Positions 47,944-61,720 of a stretch of DNA of 64,000 bases are shown one piece after another. The notes beneath the pieces were generated by a model, which saw only the letters and a list, made by a program, of their open reading frames with translations, searched no databases and was not told the origin of the DNA. Within the stretch, counting starts at the first letter, position 1; each line of letters opens with the position of its first letter. Position numbers and translations under genes: made by a program. The stretch spans positions 38,037,027 through 38,101,026 of the forward strand of contig NC_079491.1 in NCBI RefSeq assembly GCF_020520425.1. The letters run 5' to 3'. The DNA is from Spinacia oleracea (taxonomy: Eukaryota; Streptophyta; Magnoliopsida; Caryophyllales; Amaranthaceae).

Positions 47944-50659
47944 TGTAATACCCCGACAATTCCCTTTTTCTAAAACAACCCTTTTATAAATATAACTATA
48001 GGGAATTACCAAAGTATTATCGCCCGTGTGAAAACGTAACGGCTTATTCAGAATTTTGCAGCGGAAAACATAAAATTAACTTTAGGTTTATAATAATCGA
48101 TTACATAGTTAATCCCAAAACCAATCAACGAAAATAAGATCAACTAACAAGTTTAAAGTCCAATTAAACAAACCCAAGTCAACTTAGCAAATCAAAACTA
48201 AATACAAGCTCTCTATTCCCGATCCCAATGATGCAACATCTTCAAACTTTATTGATCCTTAGAGACTGCTCACCAAAGATTGGGTCATCACAGGATCAAT
48301 AAGGCATAGCCATGATCAACATGCACAAGCAAAAGCACGTAATCAGCAAAGCTGAGTACTACATATTAAATCAATAATAATCCTAACATGATTCTATTAA
48401 ACGAACAACCCTAACATGATACTAATGAACATAATTAAGGGCAGACAAAACATGATAATTTGACGACCATACTTGACTAGACTAGGCTAGACTTATAACA
48501 ATAATATTATTTTAGTTGAAATAGACAATGGACCGAGTTGTCCATCCAGAAGTCTTCACTAAGGAAGACGAGGTACGGGCGCGACTCCGTAACCTCAGTG
48601 ACCTGCGATATCGAGGAACGTTTTAATAAAAATAGAACACGGTGATCAATCCGGTCCCGGAAAAGGCCATGGGCTACCACCATGAACCCCAACTCCTGTT
48701 TGTCCGTCACTTTAGACGTGCACAGTCTAAAGTTATTGCTACTCAGTTTCACTTTACATGATTTACAAATTGAGACTCTGTTATGACTCAACAATCACAT
48801 AAGGCATACAATCCACATTCGTTTACAACTGTTTTTATCTTGGAATTAAGTAAGTGATCATAAAGGCATCAATCAAGACTCATTCCAATTTACCCAACCT
48901 TTCCTTTAACCATGATAAACCCTGTATATGGGTATAAAGTTTCAACTTACTAAACAAGGTCCACCGCCCTCATAAAGTAGTGAAAAGCTAAAAAGGGAAC
49001 AATAATCAATCGATCCAAACCAACATATAGAATAATCTAGTGTTCCCAACCAACATGTTTGTATCAATCATCCATACTAACATGTTACAATTCTCATAAT
49101 GCAATATAAGTTCAATATGTCCGTCCAACAGTATTAAACATGCAATTTCAACATAACCAAGTTCGTCAATAATATCAACATCACCAAGTTCAACAATAAT
49201 ATCAACATACCCAAGTTCATCAACAATTTCAACATGGTTTAAACAAATATCACACATTCCAAGCACACAGGTATGTACGTACCTTGTGTAAATAAACTGA
49301 CAGGCCACTTTAACACTTTCAAAAGTCGCCTAAAGAGAATTCTCCGCCTAAAACAACCAACAAGTAATCCCAATCAATTTCTAATCATTGGCAACCATAA
49401 TAAAGCATTCTAAATGCATCCTAAACATATTTAGAACTTTCCCCAATATCAAAACTTAAACATTTGATTTCCTAGCATCATAATCTTTGAATTAGTGATT
49501 GAAATTCGTTGAAAACATTTCGCACACGTCGTACTTTAAATTTTCAGCAATCTAAAGTAATTAAAAATTTGCTCAAAATATATTCAACATCATTAACATC
49601 ATAAAAATAATAACTTTAATAATATATAATCGTTCTACCATTTTTTACAATCATAAAAACCTTGAATTTCATGCTTTAAATAATCAAAAATTAATATTTC
49701 AATGTAATTAGATAATCTGAAAATTAAATATATTATTTGAACATACTATATAAATCTGAAAATTCAATTAACTCATAAAAATCATCAATTTATTAAATCA
49801 AATCATAAATTAAATAAACAAAATAAAATCAAAATATTTAGTTTACTTAGGGTTTAAGAAATAACCAAGAAAAGAGGAGGAGGAGTGCTGGCCGGCAGCA
49901 TGGGCGGCGACAGCGAGGAAACCAGGCGGCGGAGGAAGCTGGGCGGCAGAGGGAATCAGCGTCGACGGCTGTTGTGACCGGCGGTGGTGGTTGCGTTGAT
50001 GGTAAAGCAAGAAAAGAATAAGGGGGGAGGATTCCACGTGAAATAGGAGAGAGACGTAGCCGACGGGGAAGCTGGGCGGCGGCGAGAATCTGGGCGGCGG
50101 AGGAGAAGGGTGGCCGATAGCAACAATGGTGGCAGCAAGGTGGTTCTCACCTACCGAAGGAGGAAAGGAGAAAAAATAAGTTAGGAGAAGAGAAAAAAAA
50201 AGGACGAGAGAACAAGAGGAGGGAGGAGGAGCTACCGACGGCGAGGACGACGGCGGTCCGGCCTGAAGTGACAGCGGCCGGCGGCTGAGGCAGAGGTGAG
50301 AGTCCACGTGAAAGTTGAAGGAAGGAGGAATTTGGAGTACGTAGTTTTATTTTTAGGTTTGTGAGTTGAGAGGGGAGAGAATAAGGTTTGGGGTTTATTT
50401 ACTTGGGCTTTAGTAATTGGGCTAAGAATAGGATTGTTCGAAACCGATTAGAATGTTTTCGTTCAAATTCTTTCAAAGTATAATTCTAAAAACTATTTTT
50501 GATTGCATAAATCGTTAAAATATTTAGAATGTAATTAAATAAAATCAATTATACATTAAATATATAAATATATTAATAAAATTCATAAATTTCATTTGAA
50601 TATAAATAACTATACATTAAATTATATTAATAAACTTTATAAATTTTTGGGGGATTACA
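47944..50659 (-). repeat. 3' LTR of the gypsy element
   Basis: On the + strand it runs from TGTAATACCCCGAC to GGGGGATTACA. It contains a TC/Pro-rich pseudo-coding part (49843-50307) and the roughly 95-codon ORF at 48507-48794. Neither resembles a known protein. Confidence 0.93.
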
Positions 50660-51039
50660 ATCTACCCCTCTTAAAAGAAGTTTCGTCCCGAAACTTGACA
50701 CGAGAACTCACACATCTTTCAAAAGTCTTTAACTTATTCTTACTGGAGAAATACTTGTGCCACTCATGTGCACTCTTTTGTCAACTTAAAGTTGTTTGTG
50801 TTACTCAAGAACACCTTTTCTTATGCGGAGAATCTATTTATTTTGCATCAACATGTATAACTTGCTAAAAATGAGCATAAAAATGCATAAAAACACCATA
50901 AAAATAGGTAAAAAGCGCGAATTTCTATCGCATTCTACCCCCCTTAAAGAAAACGAGTTACGCCCTCGTAACTCATCTCAGGGAATAACTTTGGATATTT
51001 CTAATTCAACTAATCATGCCTCCAATGCTATATTTCCAC

Positions 51040-53115
51040 TAAACTCGTAGCAAGTGGGATTTCTACACTTCTTTCCACACAATGCCTCAACAGGTGCTAT
51101 CTGAAAGATCGCATAGTAACTATTGTTGCAAGAAATTCAATCGAATCTAGGTGGTCTTCCCAATTACCCTTAAAGTCAATAACACAGGCTCTCAACATAT
51201 ATTCCGTTAGTAATCTCAATTTGTCTATCGGTTGCAAGGTGGAAAGAAATACCCGTTATCAATGTCGTCCCCAAGATTCACTGGACCTTTTGCTAGAATT
51301 TTAAACTTTTATGGTCGATAAGGATCTTACATGTTTTCATATAAAGGTAATGTCTCCAAGTCTCAAAGTGAACACAATAGCAGCTAGCTTTAGGTCATTA
51401 GTAGGTTAATTAGCCTCGTAAGGTTTCAATTGACACGACAACATGTGCGGAGGTCAAACGCTCCTTTAACATCTGGAAAGCTTCTTCACATTTCTCATTC
51501 CACTCGAATTTTGACTCTTTTTTCATCAAGATTGGTCATTGTTCTTGCTATTTTCCAGAAATCTCTCACAAACCTCCTATAATAGCCAACTAGGCCCAAC
51601 AAACCTTCGGTTATCAGACACATTCTTTGGAGTAGGTTACTCACTCACAGCTTGAATCTTAGCAGGATCTACAGAGACTCCTTCTGCTCAACTTTTCTTT
51701 TTACCGAACCTCATCACGCCTTTCATGGATGCATAACTTTTGGGCTTAACTCTTAGCTCTTTCCACCAATTCATATAATTCCTTCCATCTTTTCGAGACA
51801 CAAATGATTTCTAACAATCCTGGACCATTCAAATCCTCTCTTAAATTTGTCATAGTTTTCAATCAATTTAGTCCTAAAACCCTTTTTTTCGTCGGTGTCA
51901 ATCTACACACATGACTTCAAGATTTGTATACTTCATTTAATAAAACTATATTCTTTCTAAGCGTACCCAAAATAATCCTCAAGTGTTTGTCTTGCTCTTT
52001 CTCATTCCTTGAATAAATCAGGATATCATCAATAATATAATAACGAACTTAATTCGGAATTCGTGGAAAATCTTATTCATCAAATCCATAATTATGGCAG
52101 GTGCATTGGTTAACCCAAAAGGCATTACTGTAAACTCATAATGACCATAACGAGTCCTAAATGCAGTCTTAGGTATGTCTTTCTCAGCTACTCTCAACTG
52201 GTGATACCTCAAACACAAATCAGTCTTCGAGAACACACTCGCCCAATTCAATTGATCCAATATGTCATCTATCCTAGGCAAAGGGTATTTGTTCTTGATG
52301 GTGTTTAGTTCCCTAAAATCGATGCATAATTCCATACTCTTATCTTTCTCCTTAACAAACAACACAGGAGCTCCCTACGGCGATGCACTATGCCTAATAT
52401 ACCCCTTAACGAAACAACTCTTGCAACTATGTCTTAATTCGCTCATTTCAGGAGGTGTCATTCTATATGGTGCTTTAGATATAGGTGTCGTTCCAGAAAT
52501 TAAGTCTATAGTGAACTCAACGGCTCTAGCAGGTGGCATACCTGCAATTTCACTCGGAAACACATCAATGAATCCATTCACAAAGGGAACATCCACGATT
52601 TTCACTCCAACTTCTTTACTCACCTCTAACACACTACGGAAAATAGTTAACACTCCCTATTCATCAATCCCTCACTTGCATTACCTGAAATAACTAAAAG
52701 TTCATGGACTTCTCAAAACGTCTATATGAGGTCAACCTCCCAATAGGGTTCCTTAAACTTACTTTCTGAATTTCACAGTCTACCTTAGCCTTGTACAAAC
52801 TTAGCCAATCCATTCCCAGAATTACATCTAGGTTTCCCAGATTAAAATCTATCCAATCAGAAGGAAAACACAATATTTTATCTTCAAGGACAAGTTCTTA
52901 AACAACTTGGTACACCTTAAGGTTACACCAGTAGGTATACTAACAGGTAAATCAATCACCTCAAAATATACTAACTTCAGACTCTTAATAACAGATGACA
53001 AAACCGAAGAATAAGTTGCTACCGAATCAAATAATGTTTTAACTAGCACGAAGTTAATAGAAAAAGTATCATGAACTACGCCTGCAGAATGTTCAGTTTC
53101 ATTTCTACTCATCAC
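51040..53115 (-). pseudogene. Gypsy pol remnants (protease, RT, RNase H, integrase end)
   Basis: A protease-like segment (52849-53115) reads LFDSVATYSS, where the aspartic protease motif would be DSGAT, so Gly is lost. RT occupies 52375-52653 (TTPISKAPYRMTPPEM) and 52018-52365 ([30 protein letters not shown]), with the IDD active-site block in a third frame near 52020. RNase H is partial (about 51350-51700). From there the sequence passes directly to the integrase C-terminal part (LRACVIDFKGNWEDHLDSIE, 51120-51220; EALCGKKCR near 51080). The zinc finger and most of the catalytic core of integrase are missing. Confidence 0.8.
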
Positions 53116-54151
53116 GAAAGGTTTGCCCGGAGTCTTATTCTTGTTGTTGTTCTTATATGCAGACTTGCTGGGTTTCCCTGGTTATTTTGCGACCCTATAG
53201 GCTTCGAACTCTGATTTTCGGATTGGTTAAACCCTGGTTTCCCTTGGTTACCACTCTCACTACCATTTTTCTCTCTCTTCTGCTTAGTAAAGCACTCAAA
53301 CTCCCTATGTCCCTTCTTATGACAGTAGTTGCAAATTACCAATTCCCCCTTATAATCCTTCCCAGGGTGGTTGTTGTTGCACCTCCTGCAGTGGTACACT
53401 CTATCAGTTTGGTTTATGTTGTTGTAGTTATTCCCCTGGTTGTTTCTTCCTTGGAAATTACCATTACCATTTCTATTCCTTTTGAAGTTCCCTTGATTTC
53501 CCTTAGCATTAAACTCCTTCCTTTTATCCCCAACAACAATATTCTTCTTGTCTCTTCTAGACTGCAAACCATAAATATGAGCAGCTTTCCCATCCACAAT
53601 ATCCAAAGATGTAAAGGTTTCCCCATCTAATACTAATTGGATCTCATCAGTCAAACCTTGCTCAAACCTCTGAGCCTTTAGTTCCTCTGTGGCTACAACC
53701 TCAGGTGCAAACCTCGATAGCGCTATAAATTTGCTATAATATTCAGCGATGGTCATGCTTCCCATACTAAGGTTTATGAATTCCTAAGCTTTTTGCTTTT
53801 TCGTAAAAGGTAGGGTAAAACTTTCCCCTTAAGACAGTAACAATTGAATTCTAATTGAATCCCTCAGCATCGCTAAGCCTAGCTATATTTTCTTTTCCAC
53901 CATAAATCAGCTTCATCTTTCAAGTACAGGACAACTTGACCAAATCTCATGTTCTCAAGACAGTTCACAGCCCCAAACAATTTCTCAAACTCAGTTCCCT
54001 ATGAAGGTAGGGTCAGCTTGCCCCTTAAAGTATGATGGCTTAACTTTGACTAACCTTTCAAACATGTCCCTAGCAGAATCAGAACACTTAGTTCTTTCCT
54101 GGGTCAGTTTTTGCGAAAAGCAGCAGCTAACTCACTGTGGTTGTTTTCCAT
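53112..54151 (-). pseudogene. Gypsy gag, degenerate
   Basis: It starts at an ATG (54151, MENNHSELAA) but has stops and frame changes before the longer open part at 53112-53765. Recognisable pieces are LFGAVNCLENMRFGQ, VLYLKDEADLWWK, MTIAEYYSKFIALSRFAPEV and a retroviral zinc knuckle (CNYCHKKGHREFEC). These are the normal capsid and nucleocapsid parts of a Ty3/gypsy gag. Confidence 0.82.
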
Positions 54152-55604
54152 TCTAGTACGCGGCCTAAAATTAATGACTCTACCTTAGGTTCGGTACATG
54201 ACTTATAGTTCGTTCCCTACGGAGGAAATATTTGATTTGATCATAGAGATCACCTCAACAAACACTTATTCATGAAAGTACAACAATATTAGAGTAATCC
54301 TCGTCACTCATTCATGAAAAAAAAATCTCCATCAAAGACACACAATTTGAAAATCAATGAATGGAAATTCAATCACAACAAATAAGTAATAATATTCCCA
54401 TTCGCGTGCCCAAAATAAACTCTGGATCATTTGGATTATCAATAATCTAAGTTTTACTCCTCGAAAGAAAAAAATGTTAATAACACTTCCTAAACCATAA
54501 CACTATATTTGTCCTAAAATAAAATAAAGGTTCTATTACATAAACATAAACTATTGTTGGGCGAATTAAGGAATTCTCACATTGGAAACGAATACTTTAA
54601 CTTTTATTGCTAATTCTATAAAGGTTTAATACATCCTTGAAAAGAATAAAGAATAACTCAAACTCTTATTGCTTTAACTTTAAACTGTTGTAGCTTTGCT
54701 ACTTATTCTCCAAAACATTTAAGAACAAACTAACTATTACAACTTCAAATGTTTAAGGCATCTTGTCTATCTGTTCTTTCCTTGGAAATTTGTGAAGTGA
54801 AATCTAGATCCTCAGTATCCGTCGATCTTCTCAAAGGATCTTATGTTGGTGTACTTGGAAAGAAACATTTTATTCATGAAACAAACAACGTAAGATCTTA
54901 CTAACGATTTCCCAACCAAAGCATAATCAGAATTCAATAAAACAATAAGTTTGGTGGAATCAAACAATTTCTATGCACATTTACATGCAACACTTAAACA
55001 TTTAACACATGCACATAGCAATTAACTTCTTATGCTAGCAATTAACTACTAATGCACATATAATTCTATCCTATATGCCCTTTCCTATATTACCAATCTC
55101 TCATAATAAATCATAATAGGTCAAACATTGAAGAATTTAAAGAATAAAACAAGAACGATTAGTAAGAGAAAAAAAAAATTATTAAACGAATTAATAATAA
55201 ACGAATAAATAAAATAAAGATTTTTTTTTTTTTTTACGAATAAATAATAAATAATTTTTATTAAACGAATAAATATTTATTAAACGAATAAATACACTTA
55301 AGGAATAAGATTTTTATTTTATTTTTTTCAAATATATTTAATTTAATTTCGAAAAGAAAGAAAAACGTACTAAATTCACATAAACGAAAAGTTTCGAATA
55401 AATAAGTTATTCCGAACTTAAATAAGAAATATTAATATACTTTCAAACAAAATAAAATGAATTTGGTCCCCCAAAAAAAAAGTACGCATTTTTGAATGAT
55501 ATAATAAGTAGAAGTTCAATTCTAGGAAATTCGTTTTAGAAAAATAGCTAGTTTAGGCGCCTAAAAATTATTGAAATAAAACCACAAGCTTCTAGATACC
55601 ACTT
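54152..55604 (-). other. Gypsy element 5' leader
   Basis: AT-rich, non-coding sequence between the primer-binding site (55589-55601) and the gag start. It includes a segment of A/T runs and AAACGAATAAAT repeats (about 55180-55310). Confidence 0.7.
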
Positions 55605-58336
55605 TGTAATACCCCGACAATTCCCTTTTTCTAAAACAACCCTTTTATAAATATAACTATAGAGAATTACCAAAGTATTATCGCCCGTGTGAAAACGTAA
55701 CGGCTTATTCAGAATTTTGCAGCGGAAAACATAAAATTAACTTTAGGTTTATAATAATCGATTACATAGTTAATCCCAAAACCAATCAACGAAAATAAGA
55801 TCAACTAACAAGTTTAAAGTCCAATTAAACAAACCCAAGTCAACTTAGCAAATCAAAACTAAATACAAGCTCTCTATTCCCGATCCAAATGATGCAACAT
55901 CTTCAAACCTGCAGATGGACAATGCTTATTGATCCTTAGAGACTGCTCACAAAGATTGGGTCATCACAGGATCAATAAGGCATAGCCATGATCAACATGC
56001 ACAAGCAAAAGCACGTAATCAGCAAAGCTGAGTACTACATACTAAATCAATAATAATCCTAACATGATTCTATTAAACGAACAACCCTAACATGATACTA
56101 ATGAACATAATTAAGGGCAGACAAAACATGATAATTTGACGACCATACTTGACTAGACTAGGCTAGACTTATAACAATAATATTATTTTAGTTGAAATAG
56201 ACAATGGACCGAGTTGTCCATCCAGAAGTCTTCACTAAGGAAGACGAGGTACGGGCGCGACTCCGTAACCTCAGTGACCTGCGATATCGAGGAACGTTTT
56301 AATAAAAATAGAACACGGTGATCAATCCGGTCCCAGAAAAGGCCATGGGCTACCACCATGAACCCCAACTCCTGTTTGTCCGTCACTTCAGACGTGCACA
56401 GTCTAAAGTTATTGCTACTCAGTTTCACTTTACATGATTTACAAATTGAGACTCTGTTATGACTCAACAATCACATAAGGCATACAATCCACATTCGTTC
56501 ACAACTGTTTTTATCTTGGAATTAAGTAAGTGATCATAAAGGCATCAATCAAGACTCATTCCAATTTACCCAACCTTTCCTTTAACCATGATAAACCCTG
56601 TATATGGGTATAAAGTTTCAACTTACTAAACAAGGTCCACCGCCCTCATAAAGTAGTGAAAAGCTAAAAAGGGAACAATAATCAATCGATCCAAACCAAC
56701 ATATAGAATAATCTAGTGTTCCCAACCAACATGTTTGTATCAATCATCCATACTAACATGTTACAATTCTCATAATGCAATATAAGTTCAATATGTCCGT
56801 CCAACAGTATTAAACATGCAATTTCAACATAACCAAGTTCGTCAATAATATCAACATCACCAAGTTCAACAATAATATCAACATACCCAAGTTCATCAAC
56901 AATTTCAACATGGTTTAAACAAATATCACACATTCCAAGCACACAGGTATGTACGTACCTTGTGTAAACAAACTGATAGGCCACTTTAACACTTTCAAAA
57001 GTCGCCTAAAGAGAATTCTCCGCCTAAAACAACCAACAAGTAATCCCAATCAATTTCTAATCATTGGCAACCATAATAAAGCATTCTAAATGCATCCTAA
57101 ACATATTTAGAACTTTCCCCAATATCAAAACTTAAACATTTGATTTCCTAGCATCATAATCTTTGAATTAGTGATTGAAATTCGTTGAAAACATTTCGCA
57201 CACGTCGTACTTTAAATTTTCAGCAATCTAAAGTAATTAAAAATTTGCTCAAAATATATTCAACATCATTAACATCATAAAAATAATAACTTTAATAATA
57301 TATAATCGTTCTACCATTATTTACAATCATAAAAACCTTGAATTTCATGCTTTAAATAATCAAAAATCAATATTTCAATGTAATTAGATAATCTGAAAAT
57401 TAAATATATTATTTGAACATACTATATAAATCTGAAAATTCAATTAACTCATAAAAATCATCAATTTATTAAATCAAATCATAAATTAAATAAACAAAAT
57501 AAAATCAAAATATTTAGTTTACTTAGGGTTTAAGAAATAACCAAGAAAAGAGGAGGAGGAGTGCTGGCCGGCAGCATGGGCGGCGACAGCGAGGAAACCA
57601 GGCGGCGGAGGAAGCTGGGCGGCAGAGGGAATCAGCGTCGACGGCTGTTGTGACCGGCGGTGGTGGTTGCGTTGATGGTGAAGCAAGAAAAGAATAAGGG
57701 GGGAGGATTCCACGTGAAATAGGAGAGAGACGTAGCCGACGGGGAAGCTGGGCGGCGGCGAGAATCTGGGCGGCGGAGGAGAAGGGTGGCCGACAGCAAC
57801 AATGGTGGCAGCAAGGTGGTTCTCACCTACCGAAGGAGGAAAGGAGAAACATTAAGTTAGGAGAAGTGAAAAAAAAAGGACGAGAGAAAAAGAGGAGGGA
57901 GGAGGAGCTACCGACGGCGAGGACGACGGCCGTCCGGCCTGAAGTGACGGTGGCCGACGGCTGAGGCAGAGGTGAGAGTCCACGTGAATGTTGAAGGAAG
58001 GAGGAATTTGGAGTACGTAGTTTTATTTTTAGGTTTGTGAGTTGAGAGGGGAGAGAATAAGGTTTGGGGTTTATTTACTTGGGCTTTAGTAATTGGGCTA
58101 AGAGAAGGATTGTTCGAAATCGATTAGAATGTTTTCGTTCAAATTCTTTCAAAGTATAATTCTAAAAACTATTTTTGATTGCATAAATCGTTAAAATATT
58201 TAGAATGTAATTAAAATAAAATCAATTATACATTAAATATATAAATATATTAATAAAATTCATAAATTTCATTTGAATATAAATAACTATACATTAAATT
58301 ATATTAATAAACTTTATAAATTTTTGGGGGATTACA
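55605..58336 (-). repeat. 5' LTR of the gypsy element
   Basis: Nearly identical to 47944-50659, with a 16-bp segment (CTGCAGATGGACAATG) near 55912 that the other LTR lacks. Flanked on the right by TGAAC. Confidence 0.93.
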
Positions 58337-58456
58337 TGAACGGGCTATTTATTAGGCGAGTAATGTAAAGTGTTATACTTCAGAGACATTCTTGTAGAAA
58401 TGATATGCTACATCAATACGAGGAAGTCCAAATACATATCAGACATGTATTTGATA

Positions 58457-58926
58457 TCTATACTAATATATTAAAAGGTTTATCTCTTCACATTAATTTA
58501 TAAATAAATGTTAACATGAAATCTAAAACAAATAAATTTTTAAGTGACTTTTTAATTTCTATGGACTATTTTGAAAAGAAAAAAAGTTAAAGAATTATGA
58601 CAACCATGAAGAAACATGATGTCATAAGTCTCATAAGAATCAACGTAACTATAGGATTGCCTTACATAGCTGTATATATATCTAATTTGGTGTTTATAAA
58701 TTTGACGCACTTACGAGAAAATAAATTATACAAATTGTAAGATGATATGATTGAAAACTTACTTGCCATGATAAATGACTTAGCGTGTCTGTGTAGTTGA
58801 TGAACTTAACGGATATTTTTCATTCTATAGAAGACAAGTATTTTGGTCAAATTTTGAGCTCAAGAAAAATCTAAAACTTCAGTTATTCAATGTAGTAACC
58901 GGGGCATCTCCCGGGCCACACACTAG
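58457..58926 (+). mobile_element. Non-autonomous Helitron
   Basis: It starts TCTATACTAATATATTAAA after an A and ends in CACACACTAG before a T, fitting Helitron insertion between A and T. A short hairpin (CCGGG, loop GCATCT, CCCGG) lies about 9 bases before the CTAG end, as is typical. The 470-bp element has no ORF. Confidence 0.8.
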
Positions 58927-59300
58927 TTACATATCAAACCCAAATAAAAAGCTAAAAGTAAATGGTAAATATTTTTGGGGGAAAAGTATAACGGTATTGT
59001 AATTTTGTAAAACGGGGTGTTGATTTGACATCTATGACTTGGCAATTAATTTACCCCCTTTCCCTTAATTAGTTCCATCTTCAATTCAATTACTGGGTTC
59101 CAATTTCTTCGAACATTTTCAAACCACCATTTTCAAACACCTTTCTTCTTCAGTCGAGATTTTTTAACTCAGAAATCCCAAAAAAAAAATCAAACATTGT
59201 CATCTTCTTGTTCTCCTCTTCTTCTTCATCCACGTTTGAGTAATTGGTGAGCTTGCAGTTGGGGGTTAGTGTAAGTTATTCAATAATGTTAATTTGGAAA
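58927..59300 (+). other. Upstream region of the FAR1-like gene
   Basis: Sequence with a CT-rich stretch (about 59100-59230: TTCTTCTT, CTTCTTCTTCATCC) that could be a 5' UTR. No other feature was recognised. Confidence 0.35.
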
Positions 59301-59604
59301 ATGGAGGGCAGTGGGGCTGAAATTGGTGACGAAATTGGTGAAGGTAGTCGCGAGGTTGAAGGAGAAGAAGAAGAAGACTTCATTTGGAGGTATGAACCAC
59401 AATCCTCCTCCGACGAATAGGTATGAACTTGGATCTGTTCTATACTTTATCCATTCGTTTTTTTTATCAAATGGCATTCATATGTTTCTGAAAATGTCAT
59501 TCATTTGTTTATCAATGGCACTCCACTCCAATTTATGATGTTTTGATTTCTTTATTGGGTTCCAATCATGTTTTAGGGATTTGTAAAAATTCTTCAATTT
59601 CGTG

Positions 59605-59712
59605 TTTTGGTATGAATTTATTGTTGGTATGAATTTATTGATTGTTATGAATTTATTGATATTTATGAATGTATTGGTATTTATTGATTTTATGAATTTA
59701 TTGATTGTAGAA
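59605..59712 (+). repeat. TATGAATTTATTGAT tandem repeat
   Basis: About six imperfect 15-18-bp units in the first intron of the FAR1-like gene. Confidence 0.75.
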
Positions 59713-61386
59713 TTAATCATTAGAAGGAATGATTGAATGAATTAATTAATCATTAAAATAAATACTGAACTTGAAAATGATGCTAATTAATAATGAAAGA
59801 TTATGTAATTGATGGTAATTAATATTGTAAGATTATGAATTGGTTTTAAAAGATGTGTTTGGATATTAAAGGATGGATGGTTTTTTTGAACATGATACTG
59901 TTGTGTGTTCTGGTTCTGGTTTAATGTAATTGGTATTTGTAGTTGTTGGGTTTGGAATTGGTTGAGATTGGTAATTGTGATGGGGTTGGCTTTGAATGTA
60001 ATTGTAGGAGGGTGGTGAGGATTGTTTCACAACCCCAAAAAAGCGAACGGTTGTAACTGCCTACGGGGAAGAGGAGGAAGTTCTTGAATTGAAGGTTGAT
60101 ATGGTGTTTCCTGGTTGGGAGGAGATTGAACAACAGTTTAGGGGGTATGCCAAACAAAAGGGTTTTGGTGTTGCCCGTCGTTGTGGTTCGTTGAAATCTT
60201 CGATTAGCCACACAAAGGATGGTTCTGATAAAGAGAAAGGAATCGGGAAAGAGAAGCGTAATTGTTTGTGGACTTGTGAGTGCTATGGTGTGCCGGAAAG
60301 AAGGCGCAAGGTGATTGGGGATAAGGTTGCATCAGATTCACAACTCCATGAAGTAATTGGGAGTGGGGTACGCAAGTTTAAGAAATGTCAATGTCCCGTA
60401 CATGTATTTGCAAGTGTAAATAAGTTAGGAGAGTGGGTGATACGTAGAGCAGTAATGGTTCATGAAAATCATTACCTCACCCCTAGTAAGTCTAGGACTA
60501 TTGCTTATAACCGGAAGAAATTTTTAAGGGAAAATCCTCATGTGTTGACACAAGCGAATGTATGTTCGAAATCTGGTATGTCTGTGGCTCAAACTTATAA
60601 CTTAGTGGCGGTGCAACGGAATGGTAGAGGTAGAATGCCTTTCCTACGGAAGGATCTTAATGATGTGGTTGCGAAGGAGAGGAAGGCTAGGACTAGTGGT
60701 GGTGATGCGAAGGCAATGTTTGACTATTTTAAGAAGATGAAAGCAGATAATTTTGATTTTTTTCACATGTACCGGCAAGGTGCAAATGGGATGTTGCAGG
60801 ATGTTTTATGGGTTGATGCTCGTAGTAGAGCTGCTTATGAGGAGTTTGGTGATGTTGTCTGCTTTGATAGTACGTACTTGACCGATAAATATAAAATGCC
60901 GTTTGCGAACTTTGTTGGTGTAAATCATCATGGTCAGAGCATATTACTTGGATGTGCGCTTGTTTCGTATGAAAATAGTAACACATTTGAATGGATTTTC
61001 GGTAATTGGTTAGAATGTATGGGTGGTAAAGCCCCAATTGGGATCTTGACTGATCAAGATCCCGCGATGAGGAGGGCTTTGAGATAAACCATGAGTGATA
61101 CATGTCATAGGTGGTGCATATGGCACATTCTTTAGAAGTTTAGTAGGAAGCTTGGAACGCATTTAGAGTACCCCGATTTAAAGGTAGACTTGGAGCGGGA
61201 AATTTATGATAGTCTAACATGTGATGAGTTCGAATTAAATTGGGCAACAGTTATGGAGAGGTACCAGGTAGATGATGATTGGCTTGAAGGTAAATTCTCC
61301 CTCTTTGTATTGTATATTTATTTTGGAGATGATATTTAAATGTGAACGAGTGAAAAAAATAATCTAGAATAAAAAGATGAGGAAAA

Positions 61387-61720
61387 GGTTCACCTGATCA
61401 GTGCACTTGATCAGTGCACCTGATTTGTGCACCACCCAATCTGATCACCCTAATCTGATGTACCCTTTCATGATTTTTGATCTGTGCACCTGATCTGTGC
61501 ACCTGATCTGTGTACCTGATCAGTGCACCTGATCTGTGTACCTGATCAGTGCACCTGATCTTTGAAACTGATCAGTGTTCCTGATTAGTGTTCCTGATCA
61601 GTGGTCCTGATCAGTGCAACTGATCAGTGCACCTGATATGTGCAACTGATATGTGCTTTTGATCTATGCAACTGATCTGTACACCTGATGAGGTGCAACT
61701 GATCAGTTCACCTGAGTTGT
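61387..61720 (+). repeat. CTGATCAGTGCAC-type tandem repeat
   Basis: Over twenty imperfect 12-13-bp units (CTGATCAGTGCAC, CTGATCTGTGCAC, CTGATATGTGCAA) fill most of the intron between the transposase core exon and the SWIM exon. Many units contain the palindrome TGATCA. Confidence 0.85.

Larger units (their letters stand above)
47944..58336 (-). mobile_element. Ty3/gypsy retrotransposon with defective genes
   Basis: It has perfect 5-bp target duplications TGAAC (47939-47943 and 58337-58341) and very long LTRs of 2716 and 2732 bp. The primer site TGGTATCTAGAAG (55589-55601) lies next to the 5' LTR, and the polypurine tract AAGAGGGGTAGAT (50660-50672) next to the 3' LTR. The interior is only 4.9 kb: a decayed gag, a protease-like segment, RT, a partial RNase H and a small C-terminal piece of integrase. 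RT sequence ([24 protein letters not shown]) places it with Ty3/gypsy, chromovirus Tekay/Del-like by resemblance. LTR similarity is high; the main difference is a 16-bp gap near 48248. Confidence 0.94.

Noticed and set aside
49843-50307. 154-codon Pro/Ser-rich ORF in the gypsy LTR
   Set aside because: TC-rich LTR sequence. In the sister LTR (57519-57826) the frame is broken into smaller ORFs, so it is not a conserved protein.
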